DNA of 64,000 nucleotides from Macrotis lagotis (taxonomy: Eukaryota > Chordata > Mammalia > Peramelemorphia > Peramelidae), in NCBI RefSeq assembly GCF_037893015.1, contig NC_133666.1:623602304-623666303 (forward strand). The letters run 5' to 3'. Each line of letters opens with the position of its first letter. Within the stretch, counting starts at the first letter, position 1. Below the pieces are notes generated by a model. It saw nothing but the letters and a program-made list of their open reading frames with translations, was not told where the DNA came from and searched no databases. Position numbers and translations under genes: made by a program. This document shows positions 45,349-56,994 of this stretch, piece after piece.

Positions 45349-45753
45349 TTAAGGGACGAATAAACCACTTTGTCCTTCATAACTCCATCTCAAATGACGC
45401 TCTGCTTTTCTAGCCCCTTGACGGCCTCCCACCCCCAAAATAGGGGTGGTAGATGACATAAGCGGCCAAGAGGGGTCCCACTGTACTGAATCAATAATGG
45501 ACACATCAGCTCCAGTGTCAATCATTCCTGACACTAATTTGCCTTCTATATTTATCTGTATAATAGGCCGTTGTAATCTGACTTCAGTGCACCAACTTAT
45601 TTGTGGGACACTCTCACTCTCAATCCATGGCAAAGATATTCCTCGGCCAATAGCCATGCCAGAGGGAAGGGTTACTGGGTAGCAGTGTGGGTTGGTAAGG
45701 TACACAGTAGTGTCACCAGATAGCAGTAGTTGGGTGTGGACAAGTACAGGAGA
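45349..45753 (-). pseudogene. ERV protease region
   Basis: Continues in the gag frame after a TAG at 45754-45756. It contains the aspartic protease active site DTGADVSIID, preceded by a possible dUTPase-like or linker segment, and a glycine-rich GVGG. The frame ends at 45349, and the protease end continues in another frame (LWGRDLLHQ), so a frameshift is present. Confidence 0.7.
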
Positions 45754-47235
45754 CTATCCTGTAGCGCCCACTACTAGTCGGGGAAATGTGACCGGGACCA
45801 CTTCTATAGAGGCAGTACTCCAGGGGGTGATTATTAATGAATCCTCTTCCTTTCCCTGCTCAGCAACTGTTAGAATAGCTTGACCTAGATCCTTTCGTTC
45901 TATAGTTCCCTCTGATATCGCTCCTGCAAACCCTTTTGGTTCCGGGTCTGGCCCCATGGGCATCTCTGAAGCTACTGTAATCGGATAGGCTCTGGTGTCC
46001 GGGCCCCCACAGGGAGGGCCCCTTCTCCCGTTTCCCGGAACCAATGTTTTCTTAGATCTACAGAACCTTGCCATTTGTCCGACTTTTCCACAGAAATAGC
46101 AGGTGGGCTGTTTACTGCCACTCTTTTGACCTGCACGACACTGTGCCTTAAAATGCCCCTTTTTTCCACAATTAAAACAAATGCCCTTTCGTTGTTTAAG
46201 GCCTTCACTAATCCCCTGAGCCATTGCTATTGCCATGGCTTGGTGTTCTCTACTTTTAGGGGGGACCTCTAAGAGGCGCTCGATTATATCACTTATTGAG
46301 GGCTTGGTGCCCAAACCAGCCAAGAGCTGTTGATATTCAGGGCGAAGACCCTCTTTCACCAACTGCGGAATAAGCAGTTTGGAACCAGTTGTGTGTCCTA
46401 AAATACGTACGACTGTTTCTTGTACCCTGCTGATAAAATCTGTAGGGGTTTCATTGGCTCGTTGTTTAAGACCAATAAGTTTCTCCCTTTCTGCCCCTTG
46501 GGCTTCTAGCTTCCCAAAGGCTCTGACATGGCAAAGTTGAATAGCTGCAAATACCATAGGCTGTAAATGTATTTGGTCTCTAGGTCTTTTCCATCTTCCT
46601 GTCCCTGTAATCATTTCATAAGCTTCATCAGGGTTGGTGATACCTCTCTCCTCTATATACTGTTCTGCCTCTTTCTTTACAAGGGCAGTACAAGTGACTG
46701 CTTGTCCTGGGGTGAGCACTGCACCAGCAACCTCTTGCCAATCATAAGGGATCCAGGGCCATGCAGCAGTGGCATTAGTTAATAAATGTTTCACATATGG
46801 TGAAGAGGGGCCGTACTTGGCAACAGCTTCCTTGAGTTTTTTCAATACTTTAAAAGGAACTGGCTCCTGACGGCAATTGTCACCCTGGCCATCATCAAAA
46901 ACAGGTCAAAGAGTTGGAGTAATACCCCAATCTTCCCAATCTACAATTTCCCCTTCTTCAGCAGCCACTTTAAGACTGTGTGCTATGAGACTTTCTGGAG
47001 CAGGGCCCCTAGAAGAGCCAAAAGTGAAACTGGCTCGGTGTTTCAGAGTCATGGAGGACTGAGAGGTGGAGACTTCTTCCTCATCTGTCTCTGCCTGTGG
47101 GTGTGGCCTAAACACCTCCTCCTTTCTCAATGTTTGCTGCGCCACAGCCCTGGGTCTTAATTTCTGCTGTGCCACAACCCTGATTTTAACTTCCTCCCGA
47201 CTATGCTTTCCTCCTTTGTCATACCGAAAACACAT
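45754..47235 (-). pseudogene. ERV gag, one internal stop
   Basis: One minus-strand frame runs from 47235 to 45754, broken only by TGA at 46906-46908. The part after the stop (from 46845) contains capsid with a major homology region (about residues 127-143: Q-x3-E-x5-F-x2-RV pattern) and two zinc knuckles. The first is a canonical C-x2-C-x4-H-x4-C (residues 223-236). The second (249-262) has Gln in place of His. The upstream part is acidic and may be matrix/linker. The first methionine of the original protein is not identified. Confidence 0.75.
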
Positions 47236-47516
47236 CTATTGAAAAACATGATCAACAACATGGGGGACTTCAACCTTACCACATTTCTTATCCTAATACC
47301 ATACTCACTGACACTTTAACTTCTCGGCATCATGGTCGCGCAATAGTTATCCTAAAACGCCAAAAATACCAACTCGTACTGGTAAAAGCTAAACAACCAT
47401 GGGCACAACATCCTATAGATGAGTTGTGGAATGAACTTCGTGGGAATCTTCCTTCAATTCCATTACAAAAGCGTGAGGTGGTTGATCTTGCTTTCTTTTT
47501 TTTTAATTTTTATTAA
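47190..47516 (+). other. Unidentified plus-strand open segment without ATG
   Basis: A 108-codon plus-strand frame (47190-47513) has no stop and no methionine, with amino-acid usage that looks coding (mixed, hydrophilic, with HHGRAIVILKRQKYQLVLVK and WAQHPIDELWNELRG). It overlaps the start of the minus-strand gag frame and is cut by the poly-T of the L1 at 47494. I do not recognise it. It could be part of another retroviral gene joined by rearrangement. Confidence 0.3.
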
Positions 47517-50500
47517 AGATATTATTTGAGTTTTACAGTTTTCCCCCAATCTTGCTTCCCTACCCCCACCCCCACCCCACAGATAGCACTCCGTCAGTCT
47601 TTTCTTTGTTTCCATGTTGTACCTTGATCCAAATTGGGTGTGATGAGAGAGAAATCATATCCTTAAAGAGAACAGAATTCTCAGAGGTAACCAGATCAGA
47701 CAATAAGATATCTGGGGTTTTTTTTTCTGAATTAAAGGGAATAGTCCTTGTACTATGTTCATACTCCACAGCTCCTTATCTGGATACAGATGGTACTCTC
47801 CTTTGCAGACAGCCAAAAATTGTTCCCAATTGTTGCACTGATGGAATGAGCAAGTCCATCAAGGTTGAACATCACTCCCATGTTGCTGTTAGGGTGTACA
47901 GTGTTTTGCTGGTTCTGCTCATCTCACTCAGCATCAGTTCATGCAAATCCCTCCAGGTTTCCCTGAAATCCCATCCCTCCTAGTTTCTAATAGAACAGTA
48001 GTGTTCCATGACATACATATACCACAGTTTGCTAAACCATTCCCCAATTGAAGGACATTTACTGGATTTCTAATTCTTTGCCACCACAAACAGGGCTGCT
48101 AGAAATATTTTTGTACAAGTAATGTTTTTACCCTTTTTCCTCATCTCTTCAGGGTATAGACCCAGTAGTGGTATTGCTGGGTCAAAGGGTATGCACATTT
48201 TTGTTGCCCTTTGGACATAGTTCCAAATAGCTCTCCAGAAGGGTTGGATGAGTTCACAGCTCCACCAACAGTGTAATAGTGTCCCAGATTTCCCACATCC
48301 CTTCCAACAATGATAATTATCCTTCCTGGTCATACTGGCCAATCTGAGAGGTGTGAGGTGGTACCTCAGCAAAGTTTTAATTTGCATTTCTCTAATAATT
48401 AATGATTTAGAGCATTTTTTCATATGGCTATGAATTGCTTTAATCTCCTCATCTGTAAATTGCTTTTGTATATCCTTTGACCATTTGTCAATTGGGGAAT
48501 GGCTTTTTGTTTTAAAAATATGACTCAGTTCTCTGTATATTTTAGAAATGAGTCCTTTGTCAGAATCATTAGTTGTAAAGATTGTTTCCCAATTTACTAA
48601 TTTTCTTTTGATCTTGATTACATTGGTTTTATCTGTGCAAAAACTTTTTAATTTAATGTAATCGAAATCATCTAATTGGTTTTTAGTGATGTTCTCCAAC
48701 TCTTCCTTAGTCATAAACTGTTCCCCTTTCCATAGATCTGACAGGTAGACTAGTCCTTGATCTTCTAATTTGCTTATAGTATTGTTTATTATGTCTATGT
48801 CCTGTAACCGTTTGGATCTTATCTTGGTAAAGGGTGTGAAGTGTTGGTCTAATCTAAGTTTCTTCCATACTAACTTCCAATTATCCCAGCAGTTTTCATC
48901 AAAGAAGGAGTTTTTATCCTAGTGGCCTGACTCTTTGGGTTTATCAAACAGCAGATTACTATAATACTCTCCTGCTTTTACACCTAGTCTATTCCACTGG
49001 TCCACCACTCTATTTCTTAGCCAATATCAAACAGTTTTGATGACTGATGCTTTATAATATAATTTTAGATCAGGTAGTGCTAAGCTACCTTCGTTTGCAT
49101 TTTTTTTCATTAAACTCCTGGCAATTCTTGACTTTTTATTTCTCCATATGAATTTACTTACAATTTTTTCTAGCTCATTAAAGTAATTTTTTGGAATTTT
49201 GATTGGTAGGTCACTAAACAGATAGTTTAGTTTTGGTAGAATTGTCATTTTTATTATATTAGCTCTCCCTATCCATGAGCAGTTGATATTTGCCCAGTTA
49301 TTTAAATCTGATTTAATTTGTGTGAGAAGTGTTTTATAATTGTTTTCAAAAAGATTCTGAGTCTGTCTTGGAAAATAGACTCACAAGTATTATACACTGT
49401 CTGAGGTTATTTTGAATGGAATTTCTCTTTCTAGCTCTTCCTGCTGTTTCTTGCTAGACATATATAGGAAAGTTGAGGATTTATGGGGGTTTATTTTATA
49501 ACCTGCAACTTTGCTAAAATTGCTAATTGTTTCCAGTAGTTTTTTAGATGATTTCTTGGGATTCTCTAGGTAGACCATCAATGTCATCTGTGAATAGTGA
49601 GAGTTTTGTCTCTTGCTTCCCAATTCTAATTCCTTTAATTTCTTTTTCTTCTCTAATTGCTGATGCTAACATTTCTAATACAATATTGAATAGTAGTGGT
49701 GATAATGGGCACCCTTGTTTAACCCCTGATCTTATTGGGAATGCCTCTAGCCTCTCCCCATTGAGTATAATGCTTGTTGATGGTTTCAGATAGATACTGC
49801 TAATTATTTTAAGGAACAGTCCATTTATTCCTACACTCTCTAGTGTTTTTAATAGGAATGGATGCTGTATCTTGTCAAAAGCTTATTCAGCATCTATTGA
49901 TATGATCATATGGTTTCTGATAGGTTTGTTATTGATATAATTGAATATACTAACAGTTTTCCTAATATTGAACCAACCCTGCATTCCTGGAATAAATCCT
50001 ATTTGATCATAATGTATTATCCTAGTGATGACTTGTTGTAGTCGTTTTGCTAAGATTTTATTTGGGATTTTTGCATCTATATTCATCAGGGAAATAGGTC
50101 TATAATTTTCTTTCTCTGTTGTAACTCTTCCTGGTTTAGGTAGCAGTACCATATTGGTTTCATAGAAAGAGCCAGGCAGAGTTCCATCTTTCCCTGTTTT
50201 CCAAAGACTTTATATAGGATTGGAACCAATTGTTCCTTAAATGTTTGGTAGAATTCACTTGTGAATCCATCAGGCCCTGAAGAGTTTTTTTTAGGGAGTT
50301 CACTAATGGCTTGTTGAATTTCTGTTTCTGAGATAGAGTTGTTCAGGTATTTAATCTCTTCTTCATTTAACCTGGGCAATTCATATTTTTGTAAATATTC
50401 ATCCATTACACTTAGATTATCAAATTTATTGGCATAAAGTTGGGCAAAATAATTTCGAATTATTACTTTAATTTCCTCCTCATTGGTGGTGAGTTCACCT

Positions 50501-52335
50501 TTTTCATTCATAATACTAGCGATTTGGTTTTTTTCTTCCTTTTTTTTAATCAAATTGACCAGAGGTTTATCAACCAGAGGTTTTATTGCTTTTTTCATAA
50601 TACCAACTTTTGGTTTTATTTATTAATTCAATAGTTTTTTTGCTTTCAATTTTATTAATTTCTCCTTTGATTTTTAAAATTTCTAATTTGGTATTTGATT
50701 GGGGATTTTTGATTTGTTCTTTCTCTAATTTTTTTAGTTGCATGTTTAGTTCATTGATTTCCTCTTTCTCCAATTTATTCATATAAGCATTTAGAGCTAT
50801 AATATATCCCCTGAGAGTTGCTTTGAATGAATCCCATAGGTTTTGGTATGTTGTTTCATTATTATCATTTTCTAGGATAAAATGGTTAATTCTTTCTATA
50901 ATTTGTATTTTGGTCCACTCATTTTTTAAGATGAGGTTATTCAGTTTCCAATTTGCTCTGGGTCTATATCTCCTTGGCCCAGTATTCCATATGACTTTTA
51001 TTGCATTGTGATCTGAGAAAGATGTATTCACTATTTCTGCCTTTCTGCAGTTGATCATTAGGTTTTTATGGCCTAGTACATGGTCAACTTTTGTATAAGT
51101 TCCATGTACTGCTGAGAAAAAGGTATATTCCTTCCTATCCCCATTCAGTTTCCTCCATAAGTCTACCATATCTAATTTTTCTAACAATCTATTTACCTCC
51201 CTAATTTCTTTCTTGTTTGTTTTATGATTTGATTTATCTAGATCTGATAGCGGAAGGTTGAGGTCTCCTACTAGTAGAGTTTTGCTGTCTATGTCTTCCT
51301 ATAATTCTTTCAGCTTCTCCTCTAAGAATTTGGGTGTTGTCCCACTGGGTGCATATATATTCAATATTGAAATGACTTTATTGTCTATGGTACCTTTTAG
51401 GAGGATAAAGTTTCCTTCCTTATCTCTTTTAACGCTATCTATTTTTGCTGCTGCTTTTTCTGAGATAAGGATTGCTACCTCTGATTTTTTTACTTCAGCT
51501 GAAGCAAAATATATTTTACTCCAACCTTTTACCTTTACTCTATATGTATCTCTCTGCTTCAAATGAGTTTCTTGTAAGCAGCATATTGTAGGATTCTGGT
51601 TTTTAATCCACTCTGCTATTTGCTTACGTTTTAAGGGAGAGTTCATCCCATTCACATTCAAGGTTATTATTACTAATTCTTTATTGCTCTCTGTGCTATC
51701 TTCCCTCTGTTTGTATTTCCCCCCCTTTACCCCCCCGTTTATCCATATTCCCCCAGTATTTTGTTTTTGAATACCACCCCGTTCAGTGTGTTTGCCTTCC
51801 TATATCACACCCTCCCCTTTCTTTCCCCTTTTCCTGTTCCCTTCCCTTCCTTTTGTTATTTCCCCTTATTTCCTCCACTCCCCTTCCCTTTCTCTGTCCC
51901 CCCTCCTCTTTTCCCCTTTTACTTCTTGAAAGGTTAGATGTTTTATAAGTTAACTGAGTATGTGTAGGTTGACTTTAAGCCAAGTCTGATGAGAAGATTC
52001 AGGTGTTTCTCCTCTGCTCCCTTCTTCCCCTCTATTACCATAGGCTTTTTGTACCCCTGAGTGTAAAGAGATTTGTCCCAGTCAATCCCCTCCCTCCTCC
52101 CATCTCTTTCCTGTCCCCCTTTTTAGGGAGGTAGTATATTGTTTTAAGATCATTCTATCTAAGTCAAAGAAAATTCTGAGTGTCTGTCCCTTCTAGTTCA
52201 GTATATTCTGTTGAATAGAGTCAAAATTCCTGAGAGTTATTAGAGTCTTTCTCTCCAGTGGAGTTAAAGCCAGTTACATCCCATTAGAAATCAGTCTCAT
52301 GGATAGGTCATGGATGTCCATCATTTCTGGCTAGG
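47494..52335 (-). mobile_element. Long L1, antisense, 5'-truncated in the inter-ORF region
   Basis: Runs from an antisense A-tail (47494) through 3' UTR (to about 48060), ORF2 (48070-51661) and a C/T-rich inter-ORF stretch (51662 to about 52335). ORF1 is missing. It is the longest mobile element here. Its 5' end coincides with the beginning of duplication copy B. Confidence 0.85.
48070..51661 (-). pseudogene. L1 ORF2 (endonuclease-reverse transcriptase), frameshifted
   Basis: Going down the minus strand from 51661: endonuclease (LNVNGMNSPLKR-type start, QETHLK, SDHNAIKVIW), the coiled linker (50.6-50.9 kb), reverse transcriptase ([14 protein letters not shown] near 50.3 kb, [14 protein letters not shown] near 49.98 kb, an F-T-D-D active site at about 49.58 kb), then the C-terminal part with a cysteine motif (CWKGCGKSGTLLHCWW). 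At least six frame changes or stops break it. It cannot make an active protein. Confidence 0.85.
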
Positions 52336-53234
52336 TATATTCCTGCTCCATAGTTAATATGCTTGCCTTCATCTTAAATTTTTTTCTGTTCCCAATCCCT
52401 CCATCTTCTGGCTTTCACTGAAACCTGACTCCTTCCTGATGACATCGTTTCCCTATCACCCTTTCTATTACTACTTGCAAAGTCACTCACTCTGTTGCCC
52501 TTCTCTCATACATGGCAGAAAAATTGGAAAACTTCTTTCTCCTAAAAATCTTCTTTCAGATTCTTCCTCTACCACCATCATTCAGTAACCCCTCTTTTGA
52601 GCTTCATTCAATCCAAATTTTTCATCCACTCAAGATTCTGCAGTTATTGATATAATCATATGATTTTTAACTTTAATATTGATATAATAATGATATTGAT
52701 AGTTTACCTTGTATTAAACTACCCTTGCATTCCTGGTATAAATACTATTTGATCATAATCTATAATTTTTGTAATATATTGATGCAATATTTTAACACAT
52801 TTTATTTGTGTTGTCAATGAACAGATCATTGGTAACTTTGAAGAGAGTAGTGCCAGTTGAAAGAAATCTGAAACCATATGGGAAAGCATTTAAGAAGAAA
52901 GGGAGACAAGTAGGAGTGTAGGTAGGCAACAGGTGAAAGGTAGTTTTCACTAGAATGATCTAGGGGTGAATTGAAGCTAATGGCTTGCATTCCTTTCTGC
53001 AAGTAGCCCCGAACACAACAGTCCCTGGGGTCCAAAGAAGTGAAAGAAAAGAAGATTCACCAAGTATGTTGAAATCAAAAAGTAACCCTTGGCTTTATTC
53101 TAGCAAGAGATCCCTAACCCCTTAAAAAAAAGGACACTTTTTACATGTCTGTTTACCTACCTATCAATGGTTTAGTTACAGGAGCTATTGCAGAGAAGGT
53201 ACTGACCCTTGGGATCCCTTCATGGAGAGTCATT

Positions 53235-53510
53235 CATGTGAATTGGGGAGTGGTGATGTTTGACCTTCGTTTACGAAGAAGACCAGGACATCAGAGAGGT
53301 GTTGCCATGACAAGCACATGAACTGGATTTGAGTGAGGGGGTGCCCTGAGAAGTCACCAGCCTCACTTACTCCTTCAGAGCCATCTGGATCCAGTGGCCA
53401 AATAAGAATCAGGACGTCTAGAGGTGGCCCAATGTTAAGTGCCTTCCCCAGGGTCACCCGATTCCCCCTGACTCCAAGGCCCCTGCCCACCTCGCTGCCC
53501 AAGTGGGGCG
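53235..53510 (+). repeat. SINE of the second family (in duplication copy B)
   Basis: Orthologue-like partner of the SINE at 19.75 kb, with GTGATGTTTGACCTTCG and AGAGCCATCTGGATCCAGTG; its centre has lost about 40 bases. Confidence 0.65.
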
Positions 53511-53929
53511 TGGGAGGTTGCCACAATAGCCCTCGGAAGATGAGGGATGCGACTGGAGAAAACTAACCTGCAGGCTGGAAGGGCAACTTGATAAACAGTG
53601 GGGAAGAGACAGAGTCAGCAATTTTTTTTTGCGAAGTCAGAATTGGTATGATTAACTAAAGATTGAGCCAAAGCAAGGGTCCAAACTAAATGCTGGGAAG
53701 TCAGAAATTGTCACACTGGTGGGGCTGATAGAAAATAGAGATTAGAGAGCAATAGAAAGTGAGTCGTTGTGAAAAAAAGAGAGGTGTAAAGATAAATTTG
53801 TCCAGGGGAGAAATGAATTAATTCACCCTGAAGTTGAAAAAAGGAGACAGTAGAATGAATATCCTCATTGGGGGACAGGTGGGGGTAGGGGAACAATGTC
53901 TAGAAAATCCAAAAAGGGAGCCATGGTTC

Positions 53930-54136
53930 TTAGGTCTTAAGGTCTTGTTTCTTCTTGTAGTATTGAAGTGTCATTGGGGAGACTATCTCCAATTCATATT
54001 GGAGATTAGTAATTGAAGTACCCCTGGAATCAAGAGGTGAAGAATGTTTTAACCTGAAAGAATGAACACAATAAATGAAGCCTTTTAGTTTATCACTGGT
54101 AGGGGTAGTGAACATAACTTGGTAGGGATTATCCAC
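53930..54136 (-). pseudogene. ERV integrase C-terminal fragment (in duplication copy B)
   Basis: The minus strand reads YQVMFTTPTSDKLKG and an H-x-x-RLK segment in one frame, clearer than in copy A (23421-23705), identifying both as the end of a gamma-type integrase. Confidence 0.6.
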
Positions 54137-54239
54137 TTGGGAGAGTTTGTTTTTTAGTTTGTTCAGGAAGGAGCCTCAGTAGAATCTCAAGGCTCTAGCA
54201 GAATTAGATCTGGATAATAATAATGTTTGTCCTTCATTT

Positions 54240-54466
54240 TCTTTTTTTTTAATTTATTTAAGGCAATACATTTATGTGACTTGCCCAAGGACACACAGCT
54301 AGGGAATTATTTTTTTTAAATAATAAGATAACTTTTTTTTTAGTTTTTGAAAGGTAATGTGGTTAAGTGACTTCCCCAAGGTCACACAGCTAGGTAATTA
54401 TTAAGTGTCTGAGGTCAAATTTGAATTCAGATGCTCCTGATTCCAAGGGCCTATGCTCTATCCACT
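54240..54466 (-). repeat. CORE/MAR1-like SINE copies, truncated at the duplication edge
   Basis: Partner of 23760-23990. The second copy stops at CTATCCACT, where the duplication ends. Confidence 0.7.
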
Positions 54467-54844
54467 CAAGAATGCTTTAATGAAAATAATAGGGAAATTG
54501 TGAAGCTGTTAAATGAAAAATAAGAACTCCACAGGTTTCCCCAGCAGGAAAGATCATCCATTTCTAAGGAAACAGCATTAAATCCCCTTATAAGTAAAGA
54601 ATTTTTAAATTAGTAAGAAGACAGATCAAATTCGGTTTTATGTGGATAATAACAATCTAAAATGCTTTTATACAATCCTGAAGGTTATTTATAGGCCACT
54701 CACCTCTGGTGGATTTCAACTATTTAGTGCTGATGGAGCCACATTTATAGTGATAGGGACATGAACTAGAGAGCTGGGTGAAATACTTCCATATTGTTCT
54801 TAACAGACTGTCATCAGTCAGTTCAATAGCCATTGACAATTTGG

Positions 54845-56990
54845 TTGGTTGATTGGTTCTTGAACTTCATTATTGAGGAAGACCTAAATGACATCACTAT
54901 GTTTGAGACAAACCAAAGTGTGTCCAACTATGGCTGATCAGACCAATACAAGCTCACTCTACCATAGGTTGGGCAAAAATAGTCCATGCGAACACCTGGT
55001 TTGGGTACTCTAAACTTTACAGATGGCATGTTTCCTTTGAGTTCTGTCTTTTCATATTGTGTAGCACCCTCTTTAATGAAGGCTCACCATGCTGGACAAC
55101 CCTGTGCCAGTGTCTTCCATGCTGTACAAGCAATTCTAAAATTCTTCAAGAGACCTTTGAAGCATCTTAGTATCAGTTCTTCTAACTTCTTTGTAAGTGC
55201 TTACCCTGTGTGAGTTCTCCATAAAATAGTTCTTTTTTTGACAAGCATTTGTCTGGCATCCTAACAATGTGTCCAGCCATTGTAGTTGCACTCTCTGTAG
55301 TGATGCTGTAATGTTAGGCAGTTTAGCTCTAGAAAGGACCTCAGTGTCTGGGGATCTTCTACTGCCAAGTGATCTTCAGAATCTTCCTAAGATAATCTAA
55401 ATGGAAGCAACTTAGTTTCCTGACTTGACATTGATAGACTGTTCGGGGTTTACAGTCCTACAGCAATGAAGTCAGCACAACAGCTCTATAGACCTTCACT
55501 TTGGTATTCAATCTAATATTTCTTCTCTCCCATACTTTCTTTTGGAGCCTCCCAGATACTGAGCCAGCTCTGGCAATGAGAGTGTCAGCCTCATTGTTAA
55601 TGTGTACCTCCTTGGAAAGGACACTAGCAAGGTAAGTGAACTTGTCCACAGTGCTCAAAACTTCTCCATTTACTGTAATGTTGTGGTGCTGGGGGATGGA
55701 TCAGCTGTGTTTTCTTGGTGTTAACTAGAAGAGCAAAATTATCACAAGAAGTAGAGAATCTATCCATACTTTGTTGCATCTCAGTTTCAGAGGCTGCACT
55801 GAATGCACAATCATCTGCAAAAAGAAGATCATACACCAACACTCCCTCCCCTTTGGTCTTGGCTTGTAGCCTTTTCAAGTTATAGAATTTGCCATCCGTG
55901 TAGTAGCTGACGTTGGGGCCATGTTCATCCTCAGTGAAGGCTTTAGATAACATGTCTGAAAATATCATGCTAAAAAGTATGGGAGCAAGGACACATCCTT
56001 CACTCCATTGGTGACTGTTCTCAGGGCAGTGACCATCTCCTAGGTGAAAGATCAGTTTATTGAGAAGGACTCTGGCAAGAATCTTACCAGAAATGACTAG
56101 AAGAGAAATAATCCTGTGATTGTCACAGGACAATCTATTCCCTTTACTGTTATACAGATGGACAATAAAGGCATCCTCAAATTCTTGAGGTATAACCCCT
56201 TCATGTCATATAACCTGGAAAATGTCAGTCACTTTTTGGAAGAACAATGGACAATTGGAATAGAATCAGCAACAATGGACAATCAGAATAGAATCAGCAA
56301 CAGGTACTTTACCACTTGAAAGGAGACTAATGGCATTCAAAACCTCTTATTCAGTTGGAACTTCAGTTAGGGACTGATTTTCTTCAACTTGAGGTAAACA
56401 GTCAATGACTTCTACATTAATGATGGTCTGTTAAGAATACTATGGAAGTGGGGGGAGCTAGGTAGCACAGTGGATAGAGCACTGACCCTGGGGTCATGAG
56501 GACCTGAGTTCAAATCCAGCCTCAGACACATAATAATTACCTAGCTGTGTGGCCTTGGGCAAGTCACTTAACCCCCTTGCCTTGCAAAAGAAAATTTAAA
56601 ATTTAAAAAAAGAATACTATGGAAGTGTTCAGCCCCTCTCTCTAAGATCATGTCCCTATTGATAATCAATGTGAATTCATCAGAACAGAGTAATTGAGAT
56701 GCACCATATGTCTTTGACCCATAAATGGCCTTCAGGACATCATATAAAAGCATTTTGGTTTGTTACTGTCTGCATAAAATTGAATTTCAGCTGCCTTCTT
56801 ACTGAGCCCAGAGTCCTGCATCTCTCTAAGATTCGGTTGTACTTTGCTTTTGATGGAATTAAACGTTGCCTTCTTAGAAATGGATTAACTATGCTGCTGG
56901 TAAACCCAGTAGAGGTCTTATTTTCCATGTTCATCATGTTCATCATTTTCATCAAACCAGTCTTGGTATTTGAGAGTTTCACTTGAGATT
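54845..56990 (-). mobile_element. Non-L1 LINE copy, antisense
   Basis: From its 3' end at about 54845 to upstream of the reverse transcriptase at about 56990. The minus strand reads, going upstream: the tail; FTYLASVLSKEVHIN (55.64 kb); a FADDCAF box and DRFSTSC with NTKKTQ (55.73-55.84 kb); GCVLAPILFS (56.0 kb); and YDVLKAIYGS and RWAEHF-like parts of the linker (56.6-56.75 kb). Many frameshifts. A SINE interrupts it. Confidence 0.75.
56451..56609 (+). repeat. CORE/MAR1-like SINE with 18-bp perfect target duplication
   Basis: AAGAATACTATGGAAGTG flanks it at 56433-56450 and 56610-56627, inside the antisense LINE. Confidence 0.95.
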
Positions 56991-56994
56991 TATA

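Larger units (their letters stand above)
44740..47235 (-). mobile_element. Class II (betaretrovirus-like) ERV remnant, rearranged
   Basis: In minus-strand order: gag (47235-45754), protease region (45753-45349), the start of reverse transcriptase (about 45240-45060), and then, unexpectedly, a lysine-type primer-binding site and leader-like sequence (45057 to about 44740). LTRs, the rest of pol, and env are absent here. The minus strand is open over long stretches with few stops, so it is younger than the gamma-type ERV at 24 kb. Gag stop, lost knuckle histidine, frameshift before pol and missing pol make it non-functional. Confidence 0.75.
52340..54470. repeat. Segmental duplication, copy B (internally deleted)
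   Basis: Same orientation as 18.78-23.97 kb. Segment 52.34-53.57 kb matches 18.78-20.10 kb and segment 53.57-54.47 kb matches 23.03-23.97 kb, joined at CCTGCAG/GCTGGAAG near 53575. A further 40-odd base deletion is visible near 53.01 kb. The right end cuts a SINE at about 54466. No coding exon of the IgV gene is included. Confidence 0.8.
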
